A stretch of DNA of 21,662 nucleotides. It comes from FEN-1219 sp035548835. GTDB lineage: Bacteria > Pseudomonadota > Gammaproteobacteria > Steroidobacterales > Rariloculaceae. The notes beneath the pieces are model-generated. The model saw only the letters and a program-made list of their open reading frames with translations. It ran no database searches and was not told where the DNA came from. Both the position numbers and the translations under genes were made by a program. Positions 7,409 to 16,589 of this stretch are shown piece after piece. Position 1 is the first letter of the stretch, and every line of letters begins with the position of its first letter. The DNA lies in contig DASZSB010000128.1 of the NCBI GenBank assembly GCA_035548835.1, forward strand, positions 1-21,662. The letters run 5' to 3'.

Positions 7409-8197
7409 CTACTGCTGCGGCGCCTGATCCAACGGAAACGTGACCGCGCCCTCGTTGCTCGAGGGTGACTGGCTGACCCCGCCTCCCGGCCCGCCGACCG
7501 GCGGTCCCGGCAGCATCGCCGCTCTGCGCAGCGCATCGAGGAACGGCAACGTGCTCGCCGGCGTGTTCGGACCCTGCTCGCCGAGCGGCTTCACTCCGCT
7601 GCGGGCGTAGAAGGCGTCGCCCGCGTCCTCGTCGATGTCGAGGCGCAGCCCCTCGAACGTGGCGCCCGCGAACAGACCGCGGCTGTGCATGTACGCGTAG
7701 ACCTCGGCCTTGCCCGAGATCACACCCGACGTGCGCCGGCCCATCGGGCCGCCGATCGCGCTCGCGTCGCCGCCGACCGTGAACTTGCCGGCCTGGATGT
7801 TGCGGACGGATCGGTCATTCGCGAACACGAGCACGAGGTCCGCGCTCTCGGCGCCGATCTGCGCGCCCACGCTGCCGCCCGTGAGCGTGACGAACGCCGG
7901 ATTGCTCCAGGCGCCGCTCGGCGAGCGAATCGACAGCACGCCGCGGCCGCGGCGGCCGCCGATCACGAAGCCGCCGCGGAACAGGTTCGGCACCACGAGG
8001 ATGCCGCGCGCCTGCTCCAGGATCTGCACGGGGATGCCGTGCTGCTCGTCGGTGGTGAACACGTCGAGCACGTGCGCGGCGTCGGCGAGCTTCTCGACGT
8101 CGTTGTGACGGCGCGCCTGCGCCTCGGTCGTCGCGAGCACGGCCAGAGCGGCCAGCAGCGCGACTGCGGTGGAGCGAAGGGAACCAACGTTGTGCAT
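7409..8197 (-). CDS. Secreted SYLF-domain (Ysc84/DUF500) lipid-binding protein
   Basis: The 262-residue protein begins with a signal peptide (hydrophobic residues 11-24, likely cleavage after AQA near residue 28). Residues 35-205 match the SYLF fold: GILVVPNLFRGGFVIGGRRGRGVL, a glycine-rich GGSVGAQIGAESADLVLVF block, and GGDASAIGGPMGRRT. SYLF domains bind phosphoinositides in eukaryotes; bacterial members are exported, with unclear lipid partners. The C-terminus (about 230-262) is a Pro/Gly/Ser-rich tail. The ATG at 8197 is supported by GAGGTC six bases upstream; the frame is open far beyond but only as an antisense shadow of the M48 gene. It lies 68 bases downstream of the M48 peptidase gene on the same strand and converges on the lipoprotein gene with six bases between stops. 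Confidence 0.88.
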   Translation of the reverse strand: MHNVGSLRSTAVALLAALAVLATTEAQARRHNDVEKLADAAHVLDVFTTDEQHGIPVQILEQARGILVVPNLFRGGFVIGGRRGRGVLSIRSPSGAWSNPAFVTLTGGSVGAQIGAESADLVLVFANDRSVRNIQAGKFTVGGDASAIGGPMGRRTSGVISGKAEVYAYMHSRGLFAGATFEGLRLDIDEDAGDAFYARSGVKPLGEQGPNTPASTLPFLDALRRAAMLPGPPVGGPGGGVSQSPSSNEGAVTFPLDQAPQQ

Positions 8198-8246
8198 GCC
8201 GACCTCGTCGTGGCTGTCCAGCGGAATCTTAACCAATCCATTGGAC

Positions 8247-8261
8247 GGCGCCATCGGCGCC
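8247..8261 (-). other. Short hairpin between the M48 and SYLF genes
   Basis: GGCGCC-ATC-GGCGCC forms a six-bp stem immediately after the M48 stop codon in the direction of transcription. A second dyad, CCAAT-CC-ATTGG, follows at 8233-8244. No T-run is present, so complete termination is unlikely. The pair may attenuate or process the transcript between M48 and SYLF, or the CCAAT dyad may be a protein-binding site for a SYLF promoter. No convincing promoter was found. Confidence 0.35.
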
Positions 8262-8265
8262 GGGT

Positions 8266-10170
8266 TCAGCCGCTGCCGGGGGGCAGAGGGCAGTCGAGCG
8301 TGGCAGCGAGCAGACGGAACAGCTCGCGTTCCTCGGCGGACGTCGTGCCGTCGGTCTCGATGCATGCGAGCACGGCGCGCAGCAGTCGCTGCTTGGCCGT
8401 GGGACGCAGCGTCGCGAGCGCGAGCAGCGCGGCATCGAGCGCGGGCAGGTCGCGAGCGGCCGCGGGCGGATCGAAGGTCGGGTCGTCGGCCGACGCCGGC
8501 CAGCCGAGGCTGCGCATGCCGGCGGCGAACGCTCTGCGCGCGCCGGCCGCGTCCTCGCCGCCATAGGCGGCCACGTTGCGCAGCAGCGTGCGGATCGCGG
8601 CGCGTGGATCGGGCAGGGTGCCCGGGCGCTGCGCCATGGCGGCTGTGCCGCGCAGGAACGCTCGCAGCGCGCGCAGCAGCACGAAGCCGAACAGACGCGG
8701 CTCCGGGTCGAGCTCCGCCAGTCTGGTCAGCAGCTCGAACAGATAGGTCAGCTGCTCTCCCGGCCGGCGCTTCAGCGCAGGCACGGTCAGCTCCACGATC
8801 GCGAGGTGCAGGCCCGGATCGACCGTGGCGAGCTCCTCGGCGAGGCGGCGGCACAGCGCCGTGCGCGTCGCGCCGAGTCGCTGCTCGAGCAGGCTCAGCT
8901 GTCGTTGCCGCGCCGGCGCGTCGGGCGACAGGGAGAGCGCCAGCACGAGCAGCAGGCTCGAATCGCGCGAGCGCGCCGCCGCGGCGATCTCGGCAGGCAA
9001 TGCATCGCGCAGCGCGACGCCGGTCTGCGGTGCGTCGATGCGGCCTGCGCGCTCGAGGAGAGCGCCCGTCGCGACCGGCGCCACGGCCGCGTCGGCTCGC
9101 AGCGCGTTCACGGCGGCCGGCGCCGAGGTGTGCTCGGGCGGCAGGGGAGACGGCGCGGGCAGCTCGCGCGGATCGAATCCCGGTTCGAGCGCCCGAATGC
9201 GCTCGATCAGCGGCGGGTGAGTCGCGAACCAGCCGCTGAACGCGCTCGAGCCGCGCTCGAACAGCATGTGCGCGACTTCCTCGGTGTCGACGGACTGGAT
9301 GCGCGCGCCGTAGCCCGCGATCTTCTTCAGTGCGCCCGCGAGTCCCTGCGGCTCGCGCGTGAACTGCACGGCGGACGCATCGGCCAGCCGCTCGCGCTGC
9401 CGGGCGACCGCGGCCTTGATCAGCCGGCTGCAGAGCACGCCGATGGCGCCGATGACGGTCAGCGCGAGGCCGATCAGCACGGCCGCGGCCTGTGCGCCGT
9501 TGCGATCGCGACGCGTGAACCGCGCGCTGCGCAGCAGCCAGCGTCCCGCGAGCGACAGCACGAGGATGCCGAACGACAGCCCGATCAGCTGCTGGTTCAG
9601 CCGCATGTCGCCGTTCAGGACGTGGCTGAACTCGTGCGCAATGACGCCTTGCAGCTCCGCGCGGTCGAGGCGCTCGAGCGCGCCGCGCGTGACCGTGATC
9701 GCGGCGTTCTGCGCGGTCATGCCCGCCGCGAACGCGTTGATTCCGGCCTCCTGCTCGAGGATGAAGATCTCGGGAACCGGCAGTCCGGAAGCCAGGGCCA
9801 TCTCCTCGACGACGTTCACGAGCCGCCGCTGCAGAGGGTCGGCGCCTTCGCCGCTGACTTCGGTGGCGCCCATGAGCCGCGCGACCTGGCCGCCGCCGCG
9901 CGCGATCGTCGCGGCGCGATACAGGCTCGCGAGGCCCATGACCGCGAGCGTGCCGCCCACCAGTACGAGCACGAGCCCGGCGTGCGTCGCGACCCAGTCC
10001 TGCCAGGGCTGCCCGTCGAGGAACAGCGCGTCGCTCTGCAGATACAGGCGCAGCGCCACCGATACGGCCAGCGTCGTGGCGAGCGCGCACGCCAGGAACG
10101 CGAGCAGGAACAGCAGCACGAGCACGCGGCTCGTGCGTCGCGACTGTTCCTGCCGCGCGAAGAAATCCAC
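8266..10170 (-). CDS. M48 family membrane zinc metallopeptidase (HtpX-like) with long C-terminal region
   Basis: The 634-residue protein is about twice the length of HtpX. Predicted membrane helices lie at about 15-37, 64-86, 194-216 and 228-250. The zinc site HEFSH is at 179-183, and the third ligand is probably E260 in QRERLADASA. The upstream INAFAAG and GVIAHEFSHVLNGDMR blocks are typical of M48B. After residue 335 there is a roughly 300-residue helical extension ending near ETDGTTSAEERELFR and CPLPP, which resembles TerB-like acidic helical domains. Such enzymes usually act in membrane protein quality control; the substrate here is unknown. The start is GTG at 10170 with a weak ribosome-binding site, 20 bases after the lemA stop. 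LemA followed by M48 is a recurrent arrangement, so coupled expression and a shared membrane role are likely. Confidence 0.92.
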   Translation of the reverse strand: MDFFARQEQSRRTSRVLVLLFLLAFLACALATTLAVSVALRLYLQSDALFLDGQPWQDWVATHAGLVLVLVGGTLAVMGLASLYRAATIARGGGQVARLMGATEVSGEGADPLQRRLVNVVEEMALASGLPVPEIFILEQEAGINAFAAGMTAQNAAITVTRGALERLDRAELQGVIAHEFSHVLNGDMRLNQQLIGLSFGILVLSLAGRWLLRSARFTRRDRNGAQAAAVLIGLALTVIGAIGVLCSRLIKAAVARQRERLADASAVQFTREPQGLAGALKKIAGYGARIQSVDTEEVAHMLFERGSSAFSGWFATHPPLIERIRALEPGFDPRELPAPSPLPPEHTSAPAAVNALRADAAVAPVATGALLERAGRIDAPQTGVALRDALPAEIAAAARSRDSSLLLVLALSLSPDAPARQRQLSLLEQRLGATRTALCRRLAEELATVDPGLHLAIVELTVPALKRRPGEQLTYLFELLTRLAELDPEPRLFGFVLLRALRAFLRGTAAMAQRPGTLPDPRAAIRTLLRNVAAYGGEDAAGARRAFAAGMRSLGWPASADDPTFDPPAAARDLPALDAALLALATLRPTAKQRLLRAVLACIETDGTTSAEERELFRLLAATLDCPLPPGSG

Positions 10171-10190
10171 GGTCTATGCGCGTTGCGTGC

Positions 10191-10778
10191 TCAGCTGAAC
10201 GAGACCTTCGGCGCCTGGCGCTTGTCGGGCTGCTCGATCTCCAGGTACTCGGCCGTCTTGAAGCCGAAGTTGTTCGCGATCAGGTTGCCGGGAAAGCTCT
10301 GGCACGAATTGTTGTACGCGAGCACGGCGTCGTTGAACGCCTGCCGGGCGAACGCGACCTTGTTCTCCGTGGACGTGAGTTCTTCCTGGAACTGCTGCAT
10401 GTTCTGGCTCGCCTTGAGATCGGGATAGGCTTCGGCCAGCGCGAACAGCCGGCCGAGCGTGCCGCCGAGGCTCGTCTCCGCGGCCGCAAGCGCCCGGATG
10501 GCTTCCGGGTCGGAAGGATCTGCCGCGGCCTTCTTCAGTCCGGCGGAGGCGGCATTGCGCGCTTCGATCACGGCCTCGAGCGTGCCGCGCTCGTGGCTCA
10601 TGTAGCCCTTGACGGCTTCGATCAGGTTCGGAATCAGGTCGTAGCGGCGCGTGAGCTGCACGTCGATCTGCGAGAACGCGTTGCGCACGCGGTTCCGGGA
10701 GCCCACGAGACTGTTGTACGTCGCGATCACGTACAGCACGATGATCGCCACAACGACGAGCGTGATGATCGTACCCAC
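10191..10778 (-). CDS. lemA: LemA family membrane protein
   Basis: The 195-residue protein has an N-terminal membrane helix (residues 3-20) followed by the diagnostic segment YNSLVGSRNRVRNAFSQ and then DVQLTRRYDLIPNLIE (about 39-54). The rest is a helical bundle with GYMSHERGTLEAV and a closing NNSCQSFPGNLIA, standard for LemA. Length matches the family (about 185-200). The GTG start at 10778 has a good AAGGGG site six bases upstream. LemA proteins are inner-membrane proteins of uncertain biochemical role, often encoded next to M48 peptidases or TPM-domain proteins, as here. On the minus strand TATTCT (10811-10816) could be a -10 element, but no matching -35 is evident. Confidence 0.95.
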   Translation of the reverse strand: MGTIITLVVVAIIVLYVIATYNSLVGSRNRVRNAFSQIDVQLTRRYDLIPNLIEAVKGYMSHERGTLEAVIEARNAASAGLKKAAADPSDPEAIRALAAAETSLGGTLGRLFALAEAYPDLKASQNMQQFQEELTSTENKVAFARQAFNDAVLAYNNSCQSFPGNLIANNFGFKTAEYLEIEQPDKRQAPKVSFS

Positions 10779-10876
10779 CGCTAACCCCTTCTATGGACGT
10801 GGTCGGGCCGAGAATACGCCGGCGGTTCCCCGCACGCCATTGCGCGAGCCGGCGGCGCGAGCAGCGGCGCGGGCGC

Positions 10877-11572
10877 TCAGGCGAGCTCGCGGCGCCCGCG
10901 GTCGATGGGCGTGACGTTGCTCTCGCGCGCGAAGAAGCGGCGCATCTTCAGCGTGGCGCGCAGCTTCGCCGTGCGCACGTAGTGCTGGTAGAAAAGATCC
11001 TTCACGACCTCGATCAGCACGGCGGACTCGTCGGGTCCGATGGTCGGCGGCTCGCCCTGGTCGCCGAACAGCACGTCCTTCAGCGCGTGCGCCATGCCGG
11101 CCTCGACCTCCGCGATGCGCAGCACGTCGGCCACGCCGTCGCGCCAGCGGCGGGACGCGTCCGCGTCGGCCATCGACAGCGCCATCCTGACCGCGCGCCG
11201 GCACATCGACGCGAACGCGTTGTGTGCGCCCGCGGTGTAGCACTCCAGGGCCTCGCGCAGCAGCAGCTCGACGCTCGCGGGCAGATAGCCGAACTGGAAC
11301 TTCTCGCGCGGCCGCTCGATCTCGACCAGGTTCGGGGCCAGCTCGACGCGCTCCGTGTCGATCGAGCGCACAGCCGCGCGCACGAAGCGCGGCTCGCCGC
11401 ACGCGGCGCAGCGGAACACGAGGCCGACGTTCCTGGGTTGCGTCCGTGCCAGTTCGGCGAACGAAGGGATCGCGGCGGGCAGAAGTTGCGCGTGCGCGCC
11501 GCAGTGGGGACACTCGCGCGCGACGGGCTCCGCCTGTTCGAAGCCGCCGCTCTTGTTTACATAAATAGCCAC
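10877..11572 (-). CDS. Zinc-ribbon protein with DUF4145-like domain
   Basis: The 231-residue protein opens with a four-cysteine zinc ribbon: CPHC (21-24) and CAAC (55-58), spaced as in rubredoxin-type knuckles. From about residue 97 it is helical, with GYLPASVELLLREALECYTAGAHNAFASMCRRAV in outline. This resembles the DUF4145 module, often fused to zinc ribbons and sometimes found in restriction or defence proteins. No nuclease motif is visible. The GTG at 11572 is chosen because AAAGG lies seven bases upstream and the zinc ribbon starts soon after; the frame stays open to 11665 but that part is low-complexity and crosses a 16-bp dyad. It lies between ettA and lemA on the same strand, probably with its own promoter. 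Function is unknown. Confidence 0.75.
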   Translation of the reverse strand: MAIYVNKSGGFEQAEPVARECPHCGAHAQLLPAAIPSFAELARTQPRNVGLVFRCAACGEPRFVRAAVRSIDTERVELAPNLVEIERPREKFQFGYLPASVELLLREALECYTAGAHNAFASMCRRAVRMALSMADADASRRWRDGVADVLRIAEVEAGMAHALKDVLFGDQGEPPTIGPDESAVLIEVVKDLFYQHYVRTAKLRATLKMRRFFARESNVTPIDRGRRELA

Positions 11573-11588
11573 GGTGCAGCCTTTTCTT

Positions 11589-11604
11589 TTGGAGTCTACT
11601 CCAA
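11589..11604 (-). promoter_or_regulatory. 16-bp dyad, candidate operator upstream of the zinc-ribbon gene
   Basis: TTGGAGT (11589-11595), CT, ACTCCAA (11598-11604) are perfect 7-bp arms around two bases. The dyad ends 17 bases before the GTG start and just before the AAAGG ribosome-binding site, so a bound protein could block transcription or initiation. The half-site TGGAGT-NN-ACTCCA resembles, from memory, the core of MerR-family (ZntR) operators. However, no -35/-10 pair with a 19-20 bp spacer surrounds it. Operator function is inference. Confidence 0.45.
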
Positions 11605-11677
11605 CCCGGCGCCCGTGGTTTCCACCGCCACGCGATTGCGAGGCTCCGCGAGCCCGCCTTCGCACGCGGGGCTTGCG

Positions 11678-13348
<1,671 letters not shown>

Positions 13349-13378
13349 TGGATGGTTCGAGTAGCGAGAGGGGCAGCG

Positions 13379-13407
13379 ATTATCGATGCCCCGCCGGGGC
13401 TCGGCAA
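13379..13407 (-). promoter_or_regulatory. Sigma-70-type promoter for ettA
   Basis: On the minus strand TTGCCG (13407-13402) is separated by 17 bases from GATAAT (13384-13379). They match consensus at four and five positions. The start point would be near 13372, giving a 5' leader of about 24 bases. The spacer contains a small dyad, GCCCC-GCC-GGGGC (13388-13400), which could bind a regulator. This is the best-matching -35/-10 pair I found in the window. Confidence 0.6.
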
Positions 13408-13492
13408 CTGCGCCACGCGCCGCGACGACGGGCCTGCGTTCGCACCGAGCGACACACCCGCGTGGGGCCGCCGGTGGGCATGGACGACGCCA

Positions 13493-13510
13493 CGGCGATC
13501 GAAGTCGCCG
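13493..13510. promoter_or_regulatory. Dyad in the ettA/GGDEF-EAL divergent region
   Basis: CGGCGA, six bases TCGAAG, then TCGCCG form a perfect 6-bp inverted repeat. Another dyad, GCCGG-TT-CCGGC, lies at 13566-13577 just before the G tract of the signalling operon. The 245-base divergent gap holds no gene. These dyads are the main candidates for regulatory sites of the signalling operon. No convincing plus-strand -35/-10 or sigma-54 site was found. Confidence 0.3.
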
Positions 13511-13582
13511 AAATGTGACGGGGGCACTGAGGCGGTCCTGCGTGTCCTGTTAGCTTCGAGCGGCTGCCGGTTCCGGCGGAAT

Positions 13583-13593
13583 GGGGGGGGGAG
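13583..13593 (+). promoter_or_regulatory. G9 homopolymer forming the ribosome-binding region of the GGDEF-EAL gene
   Basis: Nine consecutive G residues (13583-13591), then AG, run straight into the ATG at 13594. The tract provides GGGGAG as a Shine-Dalgarno sequence but with almost no spacing unless pairing uses the 5' part of the tract. An upstream ATG at 13581 overlaps the tract and is 13 bases from the start, so loss of one G would bring it into frame. Slippage could therefore alter translation. Confidence 0.5.
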
Positions 13594-15351
13594 ATGCCAC
13601 GGGGCGCGATCACCAAGATCCTGCTCGTCGAGGACAGCGGCGACGACGCTGAATTCCTGCGGCAGTGCTTGCTCCGCAGCGACAGCCGGTCGATCGAGAT
13701 CGCCCGGGCCGGGCTTCTCTCGGACGCCGTGATCGCGCTTCGTCAGGGCAGTTTCGACGTCGTCCTGCTCGATCTGCATCTGCCGGACGGCAACGGCAGC
13801 GACTGCGTGGAGCAGATTCAGCGTGCCGATCCGCAGATACCGGTCGTCGTGCTCAGTGGCCAGGGCGACGAGGACTACGCCGTGGAGATCCTGAATCGTG
13901 GCGTTCAGGACTATCTCGTCAAGTGGGAGGGGGACGGCCGGGTCATCCTCCGCGCGATCCGTTACGCGATCGAGCGCAAGCGCTCGGAAGCCAAGCTCAA
14001 TTACCTTGCACGTTACGACTCGCTGACGGGAATACCGAATCGGCAATATTTGCGCGAGCAGCTCGAGCACGCGACGGGGCGCGCGATCCGGCACCGGCAG
14101 CAGATGGGCTTGCTGTTCCTCGACCTCGACCGCTTCAAGGTCGTCAACGATACGCTAGGCCATCAATTCGGCGACGAGCTGTTGCGCGACGTCGTGCAAC
14201 GCCTGAAAGGCAGCATTCGCGAAGGCGACCTGCTCGCGCGGCTCGGCGGCGATGAATTCGCGGTGCTGGTCGAGGACGTGGCCGGTCCGGTCGAGCTCGA
14301 AGCCATGGCACGCAGCCTCATCGCCCGTTTCCAGGAGCCCTTCGAGCTCGGCGGGAGGCAGGTATCCGTCACGGCGAGCGTAGGTGTCACGCTCTATCCG
14401 GTCGACAACCCCGATCCCATGGCGCTCCTGAACAACGCCGACATCGCCATGTACCAGGCGAAAGAGCAGGGGCGGAACAACTTCAAGTTCTTCACTCCCA
14501 GCATGCACGAGGAGATCCTCCGTTATCACGGTATCGAGAACGATCTGAAGAACGGGCTGGCGGCGCAGCAGTTCCGGCTGGTGTACCAGCCGCAATTCAG
14601 TCTTCTCGATTACCGCGTCCATGCCGTCGAGGCGCTGCTGCGTTGGCAGCACCCGGTGCGCGGGCTGATCAGACCGGACGAGTTCATCTCCGTCGCCGAA
14701 GAAACGGGCCATATCGTGCCGCTCGGGCTCTGGGTGCTGGACGAAGCCTGCCGGCAGCTCAAGCAATGGGAGAGCGCCGGCTTGCCCGTGCCGAGGATGG
14801 CGATCAACGTCGCGGCCGCGCACTTCCACCAGCCGGGTTTTCAGGAGCAGGTGCGGACGATACTCGATCGACATGCGGTCGATCCCGGGCGAATCGAGCT
14901 CGAGTTGACCGAGCGTTCGTTGATGGAAGACACGGACGGTGCGCGCAACTGTCTGCGCTCGCTGAAGAACATAGGCGTACGGCTCTCGATCGACGACTTC
15001 GGTACCGGTTATTCGTGTCTCGCCTACTTGCGGCGCTTTCCGATCGACGTGCTGAAGATCGACCGTTCGTTCGTTTCGGACCTGAACGTGAACCGCGACG
15101 ATCAGGCGATCTGCGGGGCGATCCTGTCGATTGCGCAGCGTCTGTCGCTCGATTCCGTTGCCGAAGGCATCGAAACGGAGCAACAGCTCACGTTCCTCGC
15201 GAAGCATGGCTGTCAGTTCGGCCAGGGCTATTACTTCAGTGCGCCGGTCGAGTCCGCCGAGATCGGCGGGATGCTCGCCCAGCGCGGTGTCCGACCGGCC
15301 GTTAGCCGGCACGACGAATCGCGGCCAATGACCGCTCTTTCGGGCCTGTGA
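13594..15351 (+). CDS. Response regulator with GGDEF and EAL domains (c-di-GMP turnover)
   Basis: The 585-residue protein has a receiver domain (about 7-125) with acidic pair E13/D14, phospho-acceptor D60 and K110. It is followed by GGDEF and EAL domains without membrane segments. The GGDEF motif is intact (218-222), with an inhibitory RxxD site at 209-212, five residues upstream, so a functional diguanylate cyclase is expected. The EAL domain is also intact: E346 of EAL, N405, E437, DD at 467-468 in DDFGTG, K488, E524 and Q541 are all present, as required for c-di-GMP phosphodiesterase. The protein is thus potentially bifunctional, with phosphorylation of D60 as the likely switch. Its stop codon overlaps the start of the histidine kinase, the probable phosphodonor. 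The ATG at 13594 follows a G9 tract. Confidence 0.95.
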   Translation: MPRGAITKILLVEDSGDDAEFLRQCLLRSDSRSIEIARAGLLSDAVIALRQGSFDVVLLDLHLPDGNGSDCVEQIQRADPQIPVVVLSGQGDEDYAVEILNRGVQDYLVKWEGDGRVILRAIRYAIERKRSEAKLNYLARYDSLTGIPNRQYLREQLEHATGRAIRHRQQMGLLFLDLDRFKVVNDTLGHQFGDELLRDVVQRLKGSIREGDLLARLGGDEFAVLVEDVAGPVELEAMARSLIARFQEPFELGGRQVSVTASVGVTLYPVDNPDPMALLNNADIAMYQAKEQGRNNFKFFTPSMHEEILRYHGIENDLKNGLAAQQFRLVYQPQFSLLDYRVHAVEALLRWQHPVRGLIRPDEFISVAEETGHIVPLGLWVLDEACRQLKQWESAGLPVPRMAINVAAAHFHQPGFQEQVRTILDRHAVDPGRIELELTERSLMEDTDGARNCLRSLKNIGVRLSIDDFGTGYSCLAYLRRFPIDVLKIDRSFVSDLNVNRDDQAICGAILSIAQRLSLDSVAEGIETEQQLTFLAKHGCQFGQGYYFSAPVESAEIGGMLAQRGVRPAVSRHDESRPMTALSGL

Positions 15352-16589
15352 CCATGACGAGAAAACGACCTTCGACCCTCCGGGAGGCATTGCGCGCGCT
15401 GGACGAGGCCGAGGACAGGCTGCGCAACTTCGAGGACAACACCGGGATCCGCCGGCTCAGGGCGAGCGCGGACGGCATGGAGGCCAGGTTCCGCATGCTG
15501 GCCGAGGGTGTGCCGAACCACCTGCTGTTTCTCGACCGCGATCTTCGCGTCGAGTTTGCGAACAACGTGTTCCTCGAAGCGAGCGGCTGGTCGGCGGAGG
15601 CGGCATACGGCCGCCACATTTCGGAGATCGTGGGTCCGGAGCGTTATCTCGTCCGCCGGCCGTACTACGAGCGTGCACTGGCCGGAGAGAGCGTCGCGTA
15701 CGAATCGACGGGCGCCATCGGCGACGAGCAGGGGTACTACCGCTTTTCCTACCGCCCGAGCCGGGACGAATCCGGCAACGTGCGCGGCATCTTCTCGATG
15801 GCCGTCGACATCTCGGAGCGCCGCAGGGTGGAGCTCGAGCTCGAGGCCAAGCAGGCCGAGCTGCTGCGCTCCAACAAGGATCTCGAGCAGTTCGCCTACG
15901 TCGCGTCCCACGACTTGAAGGCGCCCCTGCGCGCCATCGAGCTCCTGGTCCAATGGATCACGGAGGGGCTCGCCGGCTACGACGCCAACAACGTCCAGGA
16001 GAACCTCGGGCTGCTCGGTCGCCGCACTCAACGGCTGAACCGCCTGCTCGACGACCTGCTGGCTTACTCGCGCGCCGGCAGGAAGATCGGCGACCATCGC
16101 GAGACCGACTGCCACGAGCTCGTGCTCGACGTGATCCAGATGCTCGATCCCCCGGCGGGATTCGACGTGCGCATCGACGGCGAGCTGCCAACGCTGCGGA
16201 CGTATCCCGCCCCTCTGGAGCAGGTGTTTCGCAATCTGCTTGGCAACGCCATCAAGCATCACCCCGGGCCGCCGGGACGCGTCGTGGTGTCCTGCGAGGA
16301 CCGCGGCGCCCGCTACGTCTTCGCCGTCGAGGACGATGGCGAAGGGATCCCCGCGGAATACGCGGAGCGCGTGTTCGAGATGTTCCAGACCCTGAAGCCC
16401 CGCGATCAGGTGGAGGGTAGCGGCATGGGGCTCGCCATCGTGAACCGGATCGTGCAATGGCAGCACGGGCGCGTGTGGTTCGAGCCGGCACCCGGGGGGC
16501 GCGGCACTGTATTCAGGTTCGAGTGGCAGAAGCACAGCCCGCAGGCAGCGGCGGCGGAGAAGCAGGTATGCGAAGCGGCAAGACGGTAA
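15348..16589 (+). CDS. Soluble PAS-domain sensor histidine kinase
   Basis: The 413-residue protein has no signal peptide or membrane helix, so it senses a cytoplasmic or membrane-permeant cue. A short coiled coil (about 8-30) precedes a PAS domain (about 45-155; LFLDRDLRVEFANN). The dimerisation helix carries H188 in SHDLKAPLR, the phospho-acceptor. The ATPase domain shows the N box (N296 to N300), G1 DDGEGIP (329-335) and G2 GSGMGLAI (357-364). This kinase subtype, with FAYVASHDL and an Rcp1-like partner, is related to phytochrome-type kinases, but no GAF/PHY chromophore domain is present. The GTG at 15348 overlaps the previous stop by four bases (GTGA), indicating translational coupling; ATG at 15354 is an alternative start two codons in. 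It overlaps the next gene by 22 bases. Confidence 0.94.
   Translation: MTMTRKRPSTLREALRALDEAEDRLRNFEDNTGIRRLRASADGMEARFRMLAEGVPNHLLFLDRDLRVEFANNVFLEASGWSAEAAYGRHISEIVGPERYLVRRPYYERALAGESVAYESTGAIGDEQGYYRFSYRPSRDESGNVRGIFSMAVDISERRRVELELEAKQAELLRSNKDLEQFAYVASHDLKAPLRAIELLVQWITEGLAGYDANNVQENLGLLGRRTQRLNRLLDDLLAYSRAGRKIGDHRETDCHELVLDVIQMLDPPAGFDVRIDGELPTLRTYPAPLEQVFRNLLGNAIKHHPGPPGRVVVSCEDRGARYVFAVEDDGEGIPAEYAERVFEMFQTLKPRDQVEGSGMGLAIVNRIVQWQHGRVWFEPAPGGRGTVFRFEWQKHSPQAAAAEKQVCEAARR

Noticed and set aside
8806..10428. 540-codon plus-strand open frame across the M48 and lemA genes
   Set aside because: It is a low-complexity antisense shadow of two well-supported genes and spans the gap between them.
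11573..11665. N-terminal extension of the zinc-ribbon protein from 11665
   Set aside because: It would be Arg/Gly-rich and translated through the dyad; the GTG at 11572 has its own AAAGG site at good spacing.
13510..13560. Sigma-54 promoter around GGGGGCACTGAGG before the signalling operon
   Set aside because: The GG and GC dinucleotides do not have the required 10-base spacing, and the TTGC element is absent.
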